Shown here piece by piece: positions 49,931 to 59,185 of a stretch of DNA of 64,000 nucleotides. Where the stretch lies: NCBI GenBank assembly GCA_001038565.1, contig LFJO01000006.1:527713-591712 (forward strand). Direction: 5' to 3'. This DNA comes from Alkalihalobacillus pseudalcaliphilus (GTDB lineage: Bacteria > Bacillota > Bacilli > Bacillales > Bacillaceae_D). The first letter of the stretch is position 1; every line of letters begins with the position of its first letter. The position numbers and the translations under genes are program-made. Below the pieces are notes generated by a model. That model was not told the origin of the DNA and ran no database searches. It was given only the letters and a program-made list of their open reading frames with translations.

Positions 49931-50614
49931 TTACTCTTCTAATTCGATAAAATTCACATAGGGTACATAGTCATTGAGTATATCATCGGTATATTCAATG
50001 CCAAAGTAATAAAGGATATTACCTTGAATCTTAAGACCTGTAACTTGAATATTATTTTCATATTCAGTTAATGCTTCTTTAGTTCCTGTCTCCGTATCAA
50101 CTTTGTAAATGTTGCCGCCTGCCGCTACTGTACCGTAAGCTAATCCGTATGTCATATAAAAATGATCGGTGGTTTTGGGATCCCAAGCTACATATTTTGG
50201 TATATCTTGTTCCTCTTGATTTCCGCTAACTACAATCTCTTGTTCCCCCGTTATTAAGTCGACCACATACACATCACCTAGTACTTCAAATTGTAAAGGA
50301 GCAATATAAAGTGCCTTTGTCTGGTCACCAGATATTGTAGGTTCTGTTGGCCATTCATCTGCTAGAACCGCAACCTCTCCATTTGGTTGGATTAATTCAA
50401 TCATTTCCTCGTTCTTGTTTAAGCGAATATCAAAAAGGGAAATTGCCTCCCCCTCTGATTTTGAATTCTCGACCTCCAACATAGGTGGTGCATACTTCGT
50501 GACAGTCTCTTCACCTTCGTCCTCATCGCTCGCGGTCGTATTCATACAGCCTGTTACTAACCAGATACTTAAGCCTAAACAAACTAATAATGCTCCTTTT
50601 TTTCTTTTCATCAT
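49931..50614 (-). CDS. Lipoprotein of unknown function (possibly DUF4652)
   Basis: About 228 residues starting MMKRKKGALLVCLG with lipobox LVTGC, an acidic linker (SDEDEGEE), then a repetitive beta-rich region (IQPNGEVAVL, SGDQTKALYIAP, VYVVDLITGEQ, IYKVDTETGTKEAL). These blocks resemble beta-propeller or WD-like strands and the DUF4652 group. The assignment is tentative. An AAAGGA motif precedes ATGATG at 50614. An upstream in-frame start adds 17 basic residues without a site. Confidence 0.68.
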   Translation of the reverse strand: MMKRKKGALLVCLGLSIWLVTGCMNTTASDEDEGEETVTKYAPPMLEVENSKSEGEAISLFDIRLNKNEEMIELIQPNGEVAVLADEWPTEPTISGDQTKALYIAPLQFEVLGDVYVVDLITGEQEIVVSGNQEEQDIPKYVAWDPKTTDHFYMTYGLAYGTVAAGGNIYKVDTETGTKEALTEYENNIQVTGLKIQGNILYYFGIEYTDDILNDYVPYVNFIELEE

Positions 50615-50754
50615 ATCCTTTGCCCTTCTCGCGATTATACACTTAACTATTCTTCTTTTTCCCAATTAACCCTCCTTTTTCTATACGTTGTTTCATTTCT
50701 TTTCAGTTAGGGAAAAATAATGAAAATGCATTTTAAAAGACGAGGAGATAAACG

Positions 50755-52065
50755 ATGACCACTCAAAAAATATATGACTTAATCGGTGTAGGAATAGGCC
50801 CCTTTAATTTAAGTTTAGCTGCACTTATTGAACCACTTGACGAAGTTGATGCTCTCTTTTTCGATCAAACGGATACATTTGAATGGCATCCAGGTATGCT
50901 TATTGAAGGCATGGATTTGCAGACACCTTTTATTGCCGATCTTGTCACATTTGCTGACCCGACAAGCCCTTATACGTTTCTTAATTATTTACACCACCAC
51001 GATCGCATGTACCAGTTTTACTTTTTTAATCGCTTTGATATTCCAAGAAAAGAATATAATAAATATTGCCAATGGGTTGCCAACCAGTTAAAAGATTGTC
51101 ATTTCGGTCATAAAGTCATTGACGTTAAAGATGCCAACACGACTAAGCCGTGTTATGAAGTAACCGTTCAACATACAGCTACTGAACAAACAGAAACGTA
51201 TTTCTGTAAGCATCTTGTCCTTGGCACAGGGTCTGTCCCTAACCTTCCTCCTGGTTTTGAGGACTACAAAAATGAAGATGTGATTCATACGAGCCAATAT
51301 GTCCACTCTGCCCAAAGTATCAAACAAGGGAAAGCCATTACCGTAATGGGCTCAGGTCAAAGTGCTGCTGAAGTTTTTTACGACTTATTACTTGAGCAGA
51401 AATATTATGAATATGAACTTACATGGTTCACACGCTCTGGAGGTTTTTTTCAAAAAGAGGATGCAAAACTCGGGAAAGAGGTGTTCTCACCAGAATATGT
51501 TCACTACTTCCATGAACTTCCTTTCCAGGAACGATTAGATGCTTTAGAAACCTTAGATCCCCTACGAAATGGTGTAGATCCTAAAACCTTACAGGCGATC
51601 TATCATTTATTATATAATCGTTCCATTGATCGTGACTTAGCAGTCACCATTCAGCCAACAACGGAAGCCAATGGGATTAAGGCTAGAGATGGAGGGTATG
51701 AGCTTTCTTGTAAGCAATGGCAAGAAGGACATAAGTTTACATATCCTACAGATAAATTAATTCTTGCCACTGGTTATAAACCAAAGCTGCCACAGTGGTT
51801 AGAGCATTATCAAGATGAGATTTTTTGGGAAGATGAAAAACGTTTTAAAGTTTCAAAGGATTACCGGCTCGTATTTAAAAATGAACGTCCTAACCACCTC
51901 TTCACCTTAACCAACATTGAGCATTCACATGGAGCTAGTGCAACAAACCTTGGGTTATCAGTGTTACGGAATCAGACGATTATTAATACAGTTGTTGGAA
52001 AGGACATCTACCCTGAGCCTAGTAAAGCTGTATTTCAACAGTTTTCACAACAGTTTCCCCGTTAA
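50755..52065 (+). CDS. Lysine/ornithine N-monooxygenase family protein (IucD/SidA/PvdA type)
   Basis: Flavin-dependent N-hydroxylating monooxygenase of 436 residues. FAD site IGVGIGPFNLSLAAL at the N-terminus, NADPH site MGSGQSAAEVFYDLL near 200, and C-terminal LATGYKPKLP and NIEHSHGASATNLGLSVLRN. Such enzymes hydroxylate lysine, ornithine or a diamine as the first step of hydroxamate siderophore synthesis. No siderophore synthetase, acyltransferase or transporter lies beside it. GACGAGGAG precedes the ATG. Confidence 0.9.
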   Translation: MTTQKIYDLIGVGIGPFNLSLAALIEPLDEVDALFFDQTDTFEWHPGMLIEGMDLQTPFIADLVTFADPTSPYTFLNYLHHHDRMYQFYFFNRFDIPRKEYNKYCQWVANQLKDCHFGHKVIDVKDANTTKPCYEVTVQHTATEQTETYFCKHLVLGTGSVPNLPPGFEDYKNEDVIHTSQYVHSAQSIKQGKAITVMGSGQSAAEVFYDLLLEQKYYEYELTWFTRSGGFFQKEDAKLGKEVFSPEYVHYFHELPFQERLDALETLDPLRNGVDPKTLQAIYHLLYNRSIDRDLAVTIQPTTEANGIKARDGGYELSCKQWQEGHKFTYPTDKLILATGYKPKLPQWLEHYQDEIFWEDEKRFKVSKDYRLVFKNERPNHLFTLTNIEHSHGASATNLGLSVLRNQTIINTVVGKDIYPEPSKAVFQQFSQQFPR

Positions 52066-52134
52066 GGCAAAGATGTTTAGTCAAAATAGGACATGGGAAT
52101 AAGATCCTTAAGATGACGAGGAGGAGATTCTTTT

Positions 52135-52320
52135 ATGAGCAAGCCTTTAAAGACCAACAAGAAAGAATCAGCTAAGTTTAAAAAGAACCTTGAACAACAG
52201 AAAAAAGTTGATCAAACGACGATGCCGATTGATGAGTTACCGTTAGAAGAACTAAAAGAAGAAATGAAAGATGAAAAGAATAAAGAAAAAACAAAAAATC
52301 GCTCTTCTAGTGAAGAATAA
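52135..52320 (+). CDS. Small highly charged protein of unknown function
   Basis: 61 residues, MSKPLKTNKKESAKFKKNLEQ and onward, almost entirely Lys, Glu, Asp, Asn and Ser, with a short hydrophobic patch (MPIDELPLEEL) in the middle. It is predicted disordered or a single coiled helix. AGGAGGAG 8 nt before the ATG and a terminator 50 bp later support it as a real gene. No family is recognised. Confidence 0.68.
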   Translation: MSKPLKTNKKESAKFKKNLEQQKKVDQTTMPIDELPLEELKEEMKDEKNKEKTKNRSSSEE

Positions 52321-52365
52321 CGGTAACCCAATTATTTATGTGAATAAAATCGTCAAATTACATTT

Positions 52366-52413
52366 GGACCACACGTACTTAGACATGACGTTCTAATCAG
52401 TGTGGTTCTTTTA
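52366..52413 (+). terminator. Terminator after the small charged protein gene
   Basis: ACCACAC (52368-52374) pairs with GTGTGGT (52400-52406), extended inside by weaker pairs, then TCTTTT. Confidence 0.65.
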
Positions 52414-52531
52414 ATGTTTAACACGAAAAAATTCTTTATCTATAGAGTGACTTTGCTACCTTTTTTTGAGGACGACTTCATACTTTGTATGCTATGATTT
52501 TAACAGCATCTAACCGTTGTGAGGTTTTACT

Positions 52532-53485
52532 ATGAATAACATCGAAAAGTTTCAAACATGTGTCATCCTAATAGCTGTTGTCATTGGTCTTTTATTAGGA
52601 CAAGTCACTCTTATTTCCGACCTTGCAGCTTCATTGATATTGCCATGTTTACTCCTAATGTTATATGGCTTATTTTTAGCTGTTCCTTTTCCGCACATTA
52701 GACAAGCGGTTGAACATAAACGATTTATCGGCGCTAATATTTTGATTAACTTTGTTTGGACACCAATGATTGCATTTGCCATTGGAAGTCTCTTCTTAAG
52801 TGATCATCCTGCTTTATGGCTAGGGTTTATCTTATTACTCATTACACCGTGTACGGATTGGTATCTTATATTTACATCGATGGCGAAGGGTAATATCAAG
52901 CTCTCAACAGCCGTGCTACCGATTAATCTGCTCTTACAAATGGTTTTACTTCCTATCTACTTGTTATTACTTGGTGGGGTGTTTAAATTAGGCTCATTAT
53001 ATACGATGCTTGAAAGTACAATACTTGTTTTATTAGTACCATTTCTACTCGCCTGGCTAACAAGACGAATCTTTCGGCACAACTCCCTTGTTATAAAATC
53101 TATGATTCCATTATTTTCTCAAGCACAAATCCTTTTTTTAGCGTTAGCCATTATGGCAATGTTCGCTTCACAAGGTCATCATCTTCTCGAAAACTTAGAG
53201 GTTATTTACTTATTATTACTACCTTTGCTTCTATTTTTTATTATTAATTTTGCGACTGCCCATGTGGTAAGTAAGCTAGCGAATTTTTCAACATCTACAA
53301 ATGTTAGTTTAAGTTTATTAAGTATTGCTAGAAACTCACCCATTGTTTTAGCAATCGTGATTACCGCATTTCCAGAGCAGCCGCTTATCGCTCTTGCCTT
53401 AATCATTGGCCCATTAATCGAATTGCCTATCCTCGCATTGGCAACCCAAATATTAATAAAGACGGAAAAACGGAGGGCACATTAA
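52532..53485 (+). CDS. Arsenic resistance / bile acid:Na+ symporter family protein
   Basis: Integral membrane protein of 317 residues with about ten hydrophobic segments. The pattern NFVWTPMIAFAIGSLFL...LLITPCTDWYLIFTSMAKGN is that of the ACR3-like group, with the conserved Cys in TPCTDW used by arsenite carriers. No arsR or arsC lies beside it, so arsenite efflux is only inferred. It ends convergently with the anti-sigma gene. Confidence 0.82.
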   Translation: MNNIEKFQTCVILIAVVIGLLLGQVTLISDLAASLILPCLLLMLYGLFLAVPFPHIRQAVEHKRFIGANILINFVWTPMIAFAIGSLFLSDHPALWLGFILLLITPCTDWYLIFTSMAKGNIKLSTAVLPINLLLQMVLLPIYLLLLGGVFKLGSLYTMLESTILVLLVPFLLAWLTRRIFRHNSLVIKSMIPLFSQAQILFLALAIMAMFASQGHHLLENLEVIYLLLLPLLLFFIINFATAHVVSKLANFSTSTNVSLSLLSIARNSPIVLAIVITAFPEQPLIALALIIGPLIELPILALATQILIKTEKRRAH

Positions 53486-53505
53486 GTGTCACTCCGCTTT
53501 ATTGT
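53471..53505 (+). terminator. Terminator overlapping the end of the ACR3-like gene
   Basis: CGGAGGGCAC and GTGTCACTCCG form a bulged stem around the stop codon, followed by CTTTATT. Weak but well placed between convergent genes. Confidence 0.5.
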
Positions 53506-54224
53506 CTTGGCATCCAATTCACTAACCATATTCCATCTTCATTTTTAGTTAATCCAAAATGGGCACTACGATCCTCATTCGTAATATACGCCGTTTTTTC
53601 ATCGTATCTTACACTTAGAAGCATGGCATGTTTAAAAGGTTCCCATGTCGACTTATCGGAAAGAGATGCTGCGTCTATATAATCCTCTAATGTTTCAAAT
53701 ATACGAATATATTCAGGGTCATCGATAAACATATGATATTGCCTTTCATAATGTTGGTGTTCACCCGCCCACACATAGAGGGAGAATACTTCCTCTGGCT
53801 TTAGATAGCGCAAGTACTCTTTTTCAAAACTGGCTGAAAACGATTCATAGACATTTTGTAAATCAGCTGATAATATCACTTCTTGATCCTCATTAACTAG
53901 TAATTCAAACTCTCTTACCTCTTCCTCCTCCACTGTCATTGCATTCATCTTGTTATCTTCCTCTAAGCTCTTAGCATCTAAACCATCACCTGAATAATGG
54001 TACGGCTCTACACCATTTGGCTGCTGATTGATGATAACCGATCCCATCCATACAACCATGATCAAAGAAAAACAAACGGTCATGCTAGAAATCAACCAGC
54101 TATTATTTCTAGTGCTTTTCTTTTCAATTTTTCTCCACGTATTTCTTTGACTTCGGTTAGAGAAGACAGATGACGGCTGTTCCATATAACTCTCCAAAGT
54201 TTCCTTTAATTTTTTTTCATCCAA
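53499..54224 (-). CDS. Probable anti-sigma factor (membrane protein)
   Basis: About 241 residues: cytoplasmic N-terminal ~45 residues, one membrane segment (WLISSMTVCFSLIMVVWMGSVII, near 45-67) and an extracellular part without a recognised domain. The gene overlaps the ECF sigma gene by 8 bp, and this topology is the usual form of an anti-sigma partner. No zinc-finger HxxxCxxC motif is visible. The TTG at 54224 with AAAGGTG upstream is the likely start; a GTG at 54233 is possible. Confidence 0.65.
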   Translation of the reverse strand: MDEKKLKETLESYMEQPSSVFSNRSQRNTWRKIEKKSTRNNSWLISSMTVCFSLIMVVWMGSVIINQQPNGVEPYHYSGDGLDAKSLEEDNKMNAMTVEEEEVREFELLVNEDQEVILSADLQNVYESFSASFEKEYLRYLKPEEVFSLYVWAGEHQHYERQYHMFIDDPEYIRIFETLEDYIDAASLSDKSTWEPFKHAMLLSVRYDEKTAYITNEDRSAHFGLTKNEDGIWLVNWMPRQ

Positions 54225-54780
54225 AGCGATCACCTTTTTCTTTGTTTGACATATGCTCCCTTAATTTCTGCTTCGCTCTAGCTAATCTAGTTTTCACAGT
54301 CGCTTGTGGTACGCAAAGAATATCCTTTACTTCCCTTAATGTGAAATCATGATAATAGAAGAGTATAATGACTTCCCTGTACTTAATTGGAAGCTGCAAC
54401 ACCGCTTCTAATAGCTCCGAATATCCCTCACGTGAAAATAACACATCCTCTAGTGAATCTGAAGAGAGGCTTTTTTTATGTGAGACGCTGTCCGTAAAAA
54501 TAAGCTTCCTATACGCCCAACTTCGTAAATAGTCCCTCGCTTTATTGGTAGCAATTTGAAATAACCAACTTTTGATTAATTCTTTTTCTTTTAACTGATG
54601 ATATTTCATATAGACAGTTATAAATACATCTTGAGTCAAATCATCGGCCACTGTCCAATTATGCACGTACAAATAAATATGCCTTTTTAATATTGTCCCA
54701 TAGTTGGTCATTAGGTCATTCAATAGCACTTCTAGCTCTTCTTCTTGACCCCACTTTGTTGAGCACGTCTGTTCATTCAA
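54217..54780 (-). CDS. ECF-type RNA polymerase sigma factor
   Basis: 187 residues, full length for group IV sigma factors. Region 2 is in WTVADDLTQDVFITVYMKYHQ and LIKSWLFQIATNKARDYLR. Region 4 is in LQLPIKYREVIILFYYHDFTLREVKDIL and QATVKTRLARAKQKL, a helix-turn-helix. The TTG at 54780 has AAGGAG 8 nt upstream. The frame stays open further 5' but without a site. Promoter-like TGAAAT-16-CGTC lies 46-71 bp upstream and may be autoregulatory. Confidence 0.9.
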   Translation of the reverse strand: MNEQTCSTKWGQEEELEVLLNDLMTNYGTILKRHIYLYVHNWTVADDLTQDVFITVYMKYHQLKEKELIKSWLFQIATNKARDYLRSWAYRKLIFTDSVSHKKSLSSDSLEDVLFSREGYSELLEAVLQLPIKYREVIILFYYHDFTLREVKDILCVPQATVKTRLARAKQKLREHMSNKEKGDRFG

Positions 54781-54825
54781 ATCTTCTTCTCCTTCCAACA
54801 GCTTCTTTACTAATATGACGAGTAA

Positions 54826-54851
54826 GACGATAATAACGGATTCACATTTCA
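54826..54851 (-). promoter_or_regulatory. Candidate ECF-type autoregulatory promoter
   Basis: TGAAAT (54851-54846) and CGTC (54829-54826), 16 bp apart, resemble the TGAAAC/CGTC pattern of Bacillus ECF promoters. Short motifs, so weak evidence. Confidence 0.3.
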
Positions 54852-54852
54852 A

Positions 54853-55147
54853 AAATATTTTTCTTGACTAATCTTTAGTCTACGATCCAAGCAATGTTCA
54901 TGTATATGCATATATAGACACTATGAAAGAAATGAGGTGGTGATCAATTATTTGCTTTAAATTCTGAATACTTGCCTACCAATTAACCAAGTTCAGATTA
55001 TTTCTGAAGTTGACTTCGCCATTGCTCAGATTAGGTATGCGATGCTCCCGATCCCACCCATCACAAGGTCTGAGAAATATTCGTTTAACCAAATGTGATG
55101 TACGAAAACTACGAAAAAAACGACGAGTTCTTCCTTTCTAACCGTAA
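54853..55147. other. Intergenic region without a supportable gene
   Basis: About 300 bp between the ECF sigma gene and dut. It holds the palindrome TATATGCATATA and a 14-base match to the NrdR box region of the nrd operon (ATATATAGACACTA at 54911-54924). An RBS-like GAGGTGGTG at 54933 has no useful start codon behind it. Confidence 0.5.
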
Positions 55148-55195
55148 AGAAAAACCTAGAATAGCGGAGCCCATGCTCACTATGCTAGGTTTTTA
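55148..55195 (-). terminator. Terminator of dut
   Basis: AAAAACCTAG and CTAGGTTTTT form the outer stem, with GCATAGTGAGC/GCTCCGCTAT inside. T tracts on both sides make it bidirectional. Confidence 0.85.
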
Positions 55196-55203
55196 TCTAC
55201 CCT

Positions 55204-55641
55204 TTATTTTTTTCCTGTAGAACCATGACCACCACGGTCTTGATTATCAAGCTTATCGACTTCAACAAACTGTAATTCTGGCATCTTTTTCATAATCCGA
55301 AATTGACAGATACGCTCATTTTTCTCAATCTTTGTATCTCTTAGTGCATACGCAGGAAAAAACCATTGATCTCCATCGCCTTTGTAGGATTCATCGATAA
55401 TACCCATTGAATTTGTTTGGATAATCCCAAAATGTTTAAAAGTGCTTGAACGCGGTACAACATGTCCTTCATAACCAGCTGGTAGCTCCATCGCTACTCC
55501 TAGCGGGATTAGTTTAAACTCATCTTTTTTTAATTCAACCGTTTCTGCCGCACGCAAGTCAATCCAATCTCCCTGTACGATTTTATCAGCCTGAATTAAT
55601 TCATCATCAAAATATTTAATACGAATTTGTTCAATCATCAT
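55204..55641 (-). CDS. dut: dUTP diphosphatase
   Basis: Hydrolyses dUTP to dUMP and PPi. 145 residues of the trimeric family: motif 1 IDLRAAE, motif 2 [11 protein letters not shown], motif 3 [10 protein letters not shown], motif 4 RICQFRIM, motif 5 DRGGHGSTG (the usual RGxxGFGSTG is one Gly-Phe shorter here, as in other bacillary Dut). The ATG at 55641 follows AAGGAG. Close to the nrd genes, fitting dNTP supply. Confidence 0.93.
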   Translation of the reverse strand: MMIEQIRIKYFDDELIQADKIVQGDWIDLRAAETVELKKDEFKLIPLGVAMELPAGYEGHVVPRSSTFKHFGIIQTNSMGIIDESYKGDGDQWFFPAYALRDTKIEKNERICQFRIMKKMPELQFVEVDKLDNQDRGGHGSTGKK

Positions 55642-55705
55642 CAAACTCTCCTTCAACATTAATTTTACTTAAACCATGACTCCACAAACCAAAAGAATAT
55701 GTAGT

Positions 55706-55985
55706 TTTGTATGAAAGTTACCCTAAAGGCAAGATGCGGAGCTTTGCTCACCGCTACCGAAAATTATGCTCCGCTAGGTATGTCCTAATTCTTAAGAACA
55801 TATATCATTTACATAACAACGACTAAAATAATAATAAAACAAAGGGCAAATTGAATAAAAAGACACCAATAAAAGGATAAAACCATACTTACATACTTGT
55901 TGTGGGTGAATGGCTTAGACAAATCCTCACTCACGAATGTTATTTAGGATATGAGAATGGCACAACCTATCGCCCCTAGGTACAC
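55706..55985. repeat. Dispersed element C, copy C4
   Basis: TTTTGTATGAAAGTTACCC starts it. The first hairpin GCGGAGC...CCGCTACCGAAAAT...GCTCCGC is intact. The long second hairpin is deleted (CCGCTAGGT directly follows). CACCAA then a diverged loop and the right end GGCACAACCTATCGCCCCTA follow. It lies between dut and the nrd terminator. Confidence 0.72.
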
Positions 55986-55992
55986 CCTCATA

Positions 55993-56018
55993 CAAAAGAG
56001 GCTATATTCATAGCCTCT
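55993..56018 (-). terminator. Terminator of the nrd operon
   Basis: GAGGCTA (55998-56004) pairs with TAGCCTC (56011-56017), followed by TTTTG on the minus strand. Confidence 0.75.
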
Positions 56019-56024
56019 CGTTTC

Positions 56025-56987
56025 TTAATAATCGTAATCCGAATCTTCCATATCTTCAACCACCGATAATAAATACCCATTACCAACCGTCGAGAAGAAA
56101 TCATGATTTGTCGTGCCTGTTGATAAACCATTAATCACAATCGGGTTCACATCATCGGCAGAATCAGGAAACAGTGGTGATAATCCTAAATTCATCAAAG
56201 CCTTATTCGCATTGTAACGTAAGAAAACCTTCACTTCCTCCGTCCAACCAACCTTATCATAAAGCTCAGCCGTATACTTCACTTCATTATCATATAGCTG
56301 ATAAAGAAGATTATACGTCCAAGCCTTCATAGACTCTTTTTCCTCATCTGAAAGCTTATTAAAACCAACCTTAAACTTATAACCAATATAAGCACCATGT
56401 GCAGATTCATCACGAATAATAAGCTTAATAACCTCAGCCACGTTAATTAACTTGGCTCTACCTAAATAATAGAGAGGCGTATAAAACCCTGAGTAAAATA
56501 AGAAAGACTCTAAGAATACACTAGCCACCTTCTTCTCTAGTGGCGATCCATTTTGGTAGACCTCATCAATCATTCTAGCTTTTGTCTGCAAAAAGTCATT
56601 TTCCTTAGCCCATCTAAAAATCTCTTCAATTTCTTTTTTTGTATTTAGTGTACTAAAAATTGAAGAATAACTTCTCGCATGCTCAGATTCCATAAATTGA
56701 ATATTATTTAAAACCGCAATTTCATGCTGAGTTTTGGCATCTACCCTTAAGGCATCTATCCCCGACTCAGATTGTAACGTATCAAGCATCGTCAAGCCAC
56801 CAAAGACTTTTTCAACCAAACGCTTTTCTTCATCTGGAAGCTTTGTCCAATCCGAACGGTCCTTCGATACTGGCATACGTGTAGAAAGCCAAAATTGCTC
56901 TGTTAATTTTTCATAGGTGATTTTATCGATCGCATCCTCGATATTATTCCAATTGACTGCTTCATATGCTGCATATTTCGTCACCAA
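56025..56987 (-). CDS. nrdF: Class Ib ribonucleotide reductase beta subunit
   Basis: Radical-generating subunit, 320 residues, that holds the Mn/Fe centre oxidised with the help of NrdI. Metal ligands visible in NIQFMESEHARSYSSIF and IIRDESAHGAYIGYKF. The C-terminal acidic tail EDSDYDY binds NrdE. GGAGG lies 9 nt before the GTG start. Last gene of nrdHIEF, 11 bp after nrdE. Confidence 0.97.
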   Translation of the reverse strand: MVTKYAAYEAVNWNNIEDAIDKITYEKLTEQFWLSTRMPVSKDRSDWTKLPDEEKRLVEKVFGGLTMLDTLQSESGIDALRVDAKTQHEIAVLNNIQFMESEHARSYSSIFSTLNTKKEIEEIFRWAKENDFLQTKARMIDEVYQNGSPLEKKVASVFLESFLFYSGFYTPLYYLGRAKLINVAEVIKLIIRDESAHGAYIGYKFKVGFNKLSDEEKESMKAWTYNLLYQLYDNEVKYTAELYDKVGWTEEVKVFLRYNANKALMNLGLSPLFPDSADDVNPIVINGLSTGTTNHDFFSTVGNGYLLSVVEDMEDSDYDY

Positions 56988-56998
56988 TCAAAACCTCC

Positions 56999-59185
56999 CT
57001 AAATACTACAAGACTCGCAATAGTTGGCACCCACTTCATTTCCATCATCCGTATACGTACGAATATAATAAACCGACTTAATGCCTTGTTTCCATGCGTA
57101 GTTTCTTAAAATGTTTAAATCTCTTGTCGTTTTTTTCGTTGGAAATTCACTATTTTCTTTCCATTCATAAAGGCCCGTCGGAAGTTCAGAACGTAAAAAT
57201 AGTGTCATACTCATTCCTTGGTCAACATGCTTTTGTGCCGTAGCATACGTATCGATAATTTTTCTTTGATCAATATCGTATGCCGACTCATAATGTGGAA
57301 TCGTTTCTGTCGATAGGAATGGAGCTGGATAATAAACCTTCCCTCGTTTACCTTCTGTACGTTCTTCAATCCTTTGCGTAATCGGATGAATCGAGGCTGT
57401 AGCTTCATTCACATAAGAAATAGACCCGGTTGGGGCAACAGCTAGACGATAAGCATTATACACGCCATGCTCCATAACAGAAGCTTTCAGACGTGCCCAA
57501 TCCTCTTTTGATGGGATAAAAATACCTTCAAATAAATTTCTAACATGCTCATACTGAAAAACAAACTCTTCTTCGTCTAAATATTTATCAAAATAGTCAC
57601 CTGATGCATATTTTGATTTCTCAAATTCAGCAAATGTTTGACCTGTATCGATTGAAATCTGGTTGCTTTCAACAAGTGTCCAATAGTTTAATAGACGGAA
57701 ATAAACATCTGTGAACTCAAGTGCTTCCTGTGAACCATAATAAATTTGATTTTTTGCTAAGAACCCGTGTAAGTTCATCGCCCCTAGACCAACCGAATGA
57801 TACATATCATTACCATTCTTTACGGAAGGAACAACATCAATACTCGAGTTATCAGTCACATATGTTAATGCACGAAGCATCGTTCGTACTGATTTACCAA
57901 AGTCAGGTGATTCCATAAGATTCGAGACATTTGTTGATCCAAGATTACAACTCACATCATGTCCTAATTCGGCGTAAGTTTGGTCATTATTAATATCCGA
58001 GTCTTTATGCACCTGGAATATTTCAGTACATAAATTAGACATAATAATACGACCGTCAATCGGATTTTCACGATTAACCGTATCAATATTTATAATGTAT
58101 GGATAGCCACTCTCATTTTGCAAATTACTAATTTCTGTTTCTAAATCACGTGCTTTAATTTTTGATTTACGGATATCTGGATTATCAACCATATTGTCAT
58201 ACTCGGCTGTAATATCAACATAAGCAAATGGTTTTCCATAAACCTTTTCTACATCATGTGGGGAAAATAAATACATAAAATCATTCTTTTTTGTCAGTTC
58301 ATAGAACTTATCAGGTACAACAAGACCTAACGATAATGTCTTGATTCGCACCTTCTCATCAGCGTTTTCCTTACGTACAGAAAGGAAATCAACGACATCA
58401 GGATGGAAAATATTTAAGTAGACAACTCCAGCTCCATCTCTCGCCCCACCTTGGTTCGCATAAGAAAAAGCATCTTCAAATAACTTCATAACAGGTACAA
58501 CCCCATCAGCTAAACCATAAATACCACGAATCGGATCATTATTGGCACGCACATTGGATAAACTGATTCCTACCCCTCCGCCAAGCTTAGATAGCTGTAG
58601 CGCTGAGTTAATGCTACGGCCAATTGAATTCATATCGTCAGATACCGTTAAGAGGAAACAAGAAACCATTTCTCCCGCACGTTTTTTTCCGATGTTTAGG
58701 AATGTTGGTGTAGCTGGTTGGTAGCGTTGATGAATTAACTCTTCTGCTAAATCCATTGCAAGCTCTTCATCGCCGTCTGCAATCGATAAAGCGTTAAAGG
58801 CGAGTCTATCTTCATAACGTTCTAAAAAGCGTTGACCGTCATCTGTTTTCATTGCATATTGTGAATAAAATTTGTATGCTCCCATAAATGAACGGAAACG
58901 AAACTTCTTATTATAAATACTTTTGAATAGTTGCTTGACAAACTGACGATCATATTTATTTAAAAATTCTTCTTTGATGTAATCATTTTCAATTAGATAA
59001 TCTAGCTTCTCCGATAATGAATGGAAAAAGACCGTATTTGGATTTACATACTCCAAAAAGTAAGCTTTGACAGCCTCGCGATCTTTATCTATTTGAATCT
59101 TTCCATCCTTAGGAAGGTTTAATAAGTTATTTAACGTAAAATACGTATCCTCTTTGACTTTTTTACTTAGTTCCGGCGCCTGCAT
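56999..59185 (-). CDS. nrdE: Class Ib ribonucleotide reductase alpha subunit
   Basis: Catalytic subunit reducing NDPs to dNDPs, 728 residues. Active-site Cys in EMVSCFLLTV, NLCTEIFQV (Asn-x-Cys-x-Glu radical relay) and C-terminal NYCESCSI for thioredoxin/NrdH reduction. No N-terminal ATP cone, as expected for class Ib. It overlaps nrdI by 23 bp. No intein interrupts it. Confidence 0.97.
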   Translation of the reverse strand: MQAPELSKKVKEDTYFTLNNLLNLPKDGKIQIDKDREAVKAYFLEYVNPNTVFFHSLSEKLDYLIENDYIKEEFLNKYDRQFVKQLFKSIYNKKFRFRSFMGAYKFYSQYAMKTDDGQRFLERYEDRLAFNALSIADGDEELAMDLAEELIHQRYQPATPTFLNIGKKRAGEMVSCFLLTVSDDMNSIGRSINSALQLSKLGGGVGISLSNVRANNDPIRGIYGLADGVVPVMKLFEDAFSYANQGGARDGAGVVYLNIFHPDVVDFLSVRKENADEKVRIKTLSLGLVVPDKFYELTKKNDFMYLFSPHDVEKVYGKPFAYVDITAEYDNMVDNPDIRKSKIKARDLETEISNLQNESGYPYIINIDTVNRENPIDGRIIMSNLCTEIFQVHKDSDINNDQTYAELGHDVSCNLGSTNVSNLMESPDFGKSVRTMLRALTYVTDNSSIDVVPSVKNGNDMYHSVGLGAMNLHGFLAKNQIYYGSQEALEFTDVYFRLLNYWTLVESNQISIDTGQTFAEFEKSKYASGDYFDKYLDEEEFVFQYEHVRNLFEGIFIPSKEDWARLKASVMEHGVYNAYRLAVAPTGSISYVNEATASIHPITQRIEERTEGKRGKVYYPAPFLSTETIPHYESAYDIDQRKIIDTYATAQKHVDQGMSMTLFLRSELPTGLYEWKENSEFPTKKTTRDLNILRNYAWKQGIKSVYYIRTYTDDGNEVGANYCESCSI

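Noticed and set aside
49931..50665. Longer N-terminus of the lipoprotein gene from 50665
   Set aside because: The extra 17 basic residues would precede the signal peptide and there is no ribosome binding site; the ATGATG at 50614 fits better.
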